A DNA stretch of 64,000 nucleotides from CTSoil-075 sp042610375. GTDB taxonomy: Bacteria > Bacillota > Negativicutes > DSM-13327. A model generated the notes under the pieces. That model did not search any database, was not told the DNA's origin, and saw only the letters and a list, made by a program, of their open reading frames with translations. This document shows positions 62,851 through 64,000 of this stretch, piece after piece. How positions within the stretch are numbered: position 1 is the first letter of the stretch; every line of letters begins with the position of its first letter. The translations under genes and the position numbers were made by a program. Location: the NCBI RefSeq assembly GCF_042610375.1, contig NZ_JBGJZL010000010.1:62001-126000 (forward strand), given 5' to 3'.

Positions 62851-64000
62851 TCACCTGCCATGAAGTACTGCTGCTGGACGCAGCGATAAAAGCATTCGTA
62901 TTGCCGGAAAACTACCGACCAAAGTAATTAAGATTACTGACATAACAGCCCACGGGATCACCATGAGATTGATCGCCACCGCTGAACCAAAAACATTTTG
63001 ACCAATAATTTGTGCAAAACCTAAACCTAGAAAATAGCCTGCCACGCCACCGGCTAGACCCGTTAATGTAATTTCAGTAAGGGTCAAGAGTAATACATCT
63101 CCATCAGTAGCCCCTAGTGCTTTGAGTAAACCAAATTCACGACTGCGCTCCATCATGTTAGCCGTTAGCAAATTGGAAATTCCTAACGCTGACCCAGCTA
63201 AACTGAGTACTGTAATGAGCAGCATTAATAGCTGAGTTTTTTGTAAAATCATTCCTTCAGATTCTGCCACTTGGCGAACCGGTTTTGCTCTAGAACCACC
63301 GATCGCCTCTTCAATTTGATAGGAAATTGAACTTACATAAGCCGTACAGTACCAAGTTTCCCAATCCTTCAAAGAAAGACTTTTCGGATCATGAGCTGCT
63401 TTACGAGCTAACTCATTCTCGGGTGTTGTAATGGCACTTACATCTATTTTGCTGACTTTGCCCGTCAGATTCAATGCTTTTTGGATAAAGGATAGTGTCA
63501 CAAAGATTTGCTCATCTTCTGGACCACCACTGTTAAAAAGCCCCTGTACTAGTAATGTTTCATGTCGACCATTCGGCAAATTAACATCCACTGTATCACC
63601 TGGCTTAATGCCTAATTTTCCTGCTAATACAGTGCCAACCATAACACCATTGGCCTCTGCATCACCGACCCAATTGCCCTCTACAGTCCACCAAGATTTC
63701 AGTTCTTTAATACCTGTTTCTACAACTTCACCCGTTGGCAATTCCAATTTTCGATTAAACCAAGTGCCTACCATCGTTACATTGATATTCCCCGCCCCTA
63801 TAGCCACTTGGGATTCTAATGATGGTGCAAATCCAACGATATTATTAGACCAAAAAATAGTCTTTAATTTACCAACATCGCTTTCTTGCAAATACTGCCC
63901 TGCCCCAACCGAACTGTTTTCCAGTCCATAAATTTCCCGCAATACGGAGGCGGATCGAGGAGTGACTACAATATTTGCTCCATAAGCTTTCAATTCACGG
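62851..64000 (-). CDS. ABC transporter permease, MacB/FtsX-like (5' end outside window)
   Basis: At least 383 codons are present. The frame stays open at the right edge, reading RELKAYGANIVVTPRSAS, which aligns with the sibling permease just after its first membrane helix. So the first helix is outside the window. The rest has the large outer domain and three C-terminal helices with ERSREFGLLKALGATDGDV. A TTG at 63993 is not the true start. This pair of permeases plus ATPase resembles the ABC module next to FTR1/P19 iron systems, but the part that would prove it is not in view. Confidence 0.88.
   Translation of the reverse strand, partial: RELKAYGANIVVTPRSASVLREIYGLENSSVGAGQYLQESDVGKLKTIFWSNNIVGFAPSLESQVAIGAGNINVTMVGTWFNRKLELPTGEVVETGIKELKSWWTVEGNWVGDAEANGVMVGTVLAGKLGIKPGDTVDVNLPNGRHETLLVQGLFNSGGPEDEQIFVTLSFIQKALNLTGKVSKIDVSAITTPENELARKAAHDPKSLSLKDWETWYCTAYVSSISYQIEEAIGGSRAKPVRQVAESEGMILQKTQLLMLLITVLSLAGSALGISNLLTANMMERSREFGLLKALGATDGDVLLLTLTEITLTGLAGGVAGYFLGLGFAQIIGQNVFGSAVAINLMVIPWAVMSVILITLVGSFPAIRMLLSLRPAAVLHGR

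Noticed and set aside
63431..63931. 166-codon frame antisense to the last permease
   Set aside because: It is a shadow frame; the sense frame encodes a clear MacB-like permease.
1..64000. CRISPR array, insertion sequence, prophage or integron
   Set aside because: No regularly spaced repeats, transposase, integrase or phage structural genes were found in the window.

Overview
The window looks like chromosomal DNA of a low-GC Firmicute. Start sites carry strong AGGAGG-type ribosome binding sites, TTG and GTG starts are common, intergenic DNA is very AT-rich, and the regulators are Firmicute types (YesM/YesN, GlnK/GlnL, ROK, GntR). Several genes are more typical of cells with an outer membrane or an anaerobic fermentative life: Aas/LplT, tryptophanase, a cytoplasmic molybdopterin oxidoreductase and malic enzyme. 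A Negativicutes lineage such as the Pelosinus/Sporomusa group fits, but this is inference; no rRNA or marker gene is present to settle it.

Layout. 1-1.6 kb: a four-carbon acid sugar kinase (cut by the window edge) diverges from a GntR regulator around a perfect 26-bp palindrome. 1.6-5 kb: tryptophanase with a sigma-54 promoter, next to a TyrR-like sigma-54 activator. 5-10 kb: a leftward operon of a molybdopterin oxidoreductase, an ECF nickel/cobalt transporter (CbiM-CbiQ-CbiO) and a YbaK tRNA-editing protein. 10-18 kb: a diguanylate cyclase, a DMT exporter, a 51-residue ribbon-helix-helix-like protein too short for usual ORF cut-offs, two unrecognised proteins, malic enzyme and a metallo-beta-lactamase-fold hydrolase. 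18-22 kb: an autoregulated tetR-aas-lplT phospholipid-repair operon. 22-23.5 kb: small genes of unknown function.

23.6-44.6 kb is one large pentose/furanose locus, all leftward: a YtfR-YtfT-YjfF furanose-type ABC importer with its own YesM kinase, YesN response regulator and an unusual lipoprotein made of two fused sugar-binding domains; araA, araD, araB; a ROK repressor; a second importer (ChvE-GguA-GguB); an aldose 1-epimerase; and a free-standing YtfQ binding protein. The promoters of ytfR and of ytfQ, 17 kb apart, share a nearly identical 80-bp block. I read this as the target of the three-component sensor. It ties the orphan binding protein to the distant permease genes. The transported sugar is probably L-arabinose and/or a furanose such as arabinofuranose or galactofuranose.

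44.8-59.3 kb: a BASS transporter, an AlaX-like protein with an altered metal site, a GltP/DctA-type symporter diverging from a GlnK/GlnL two-component pair, then a dense signalling island: FIST sensor, histidine kinase, REC-HDOD regulator, two more PAS or Cache histidine kinases and a CheR methyltransferase. The cheR transcript starts at a good promoter and carries a cyclic-di-GMP-I riboswitch followed by a terminator hairpin. 59.8-64 kb: tRNA-Leu(UAG), a Met/His-rich secreted protein, and an operon of an FMN-binding lipoprotein with a MacB/FtsX-like ABC transporter that runs off the right edge.

I saw no CRISPR array, insertion sequence, prophage or rRNA. All calls come from reading motifs by eye, without database searches.
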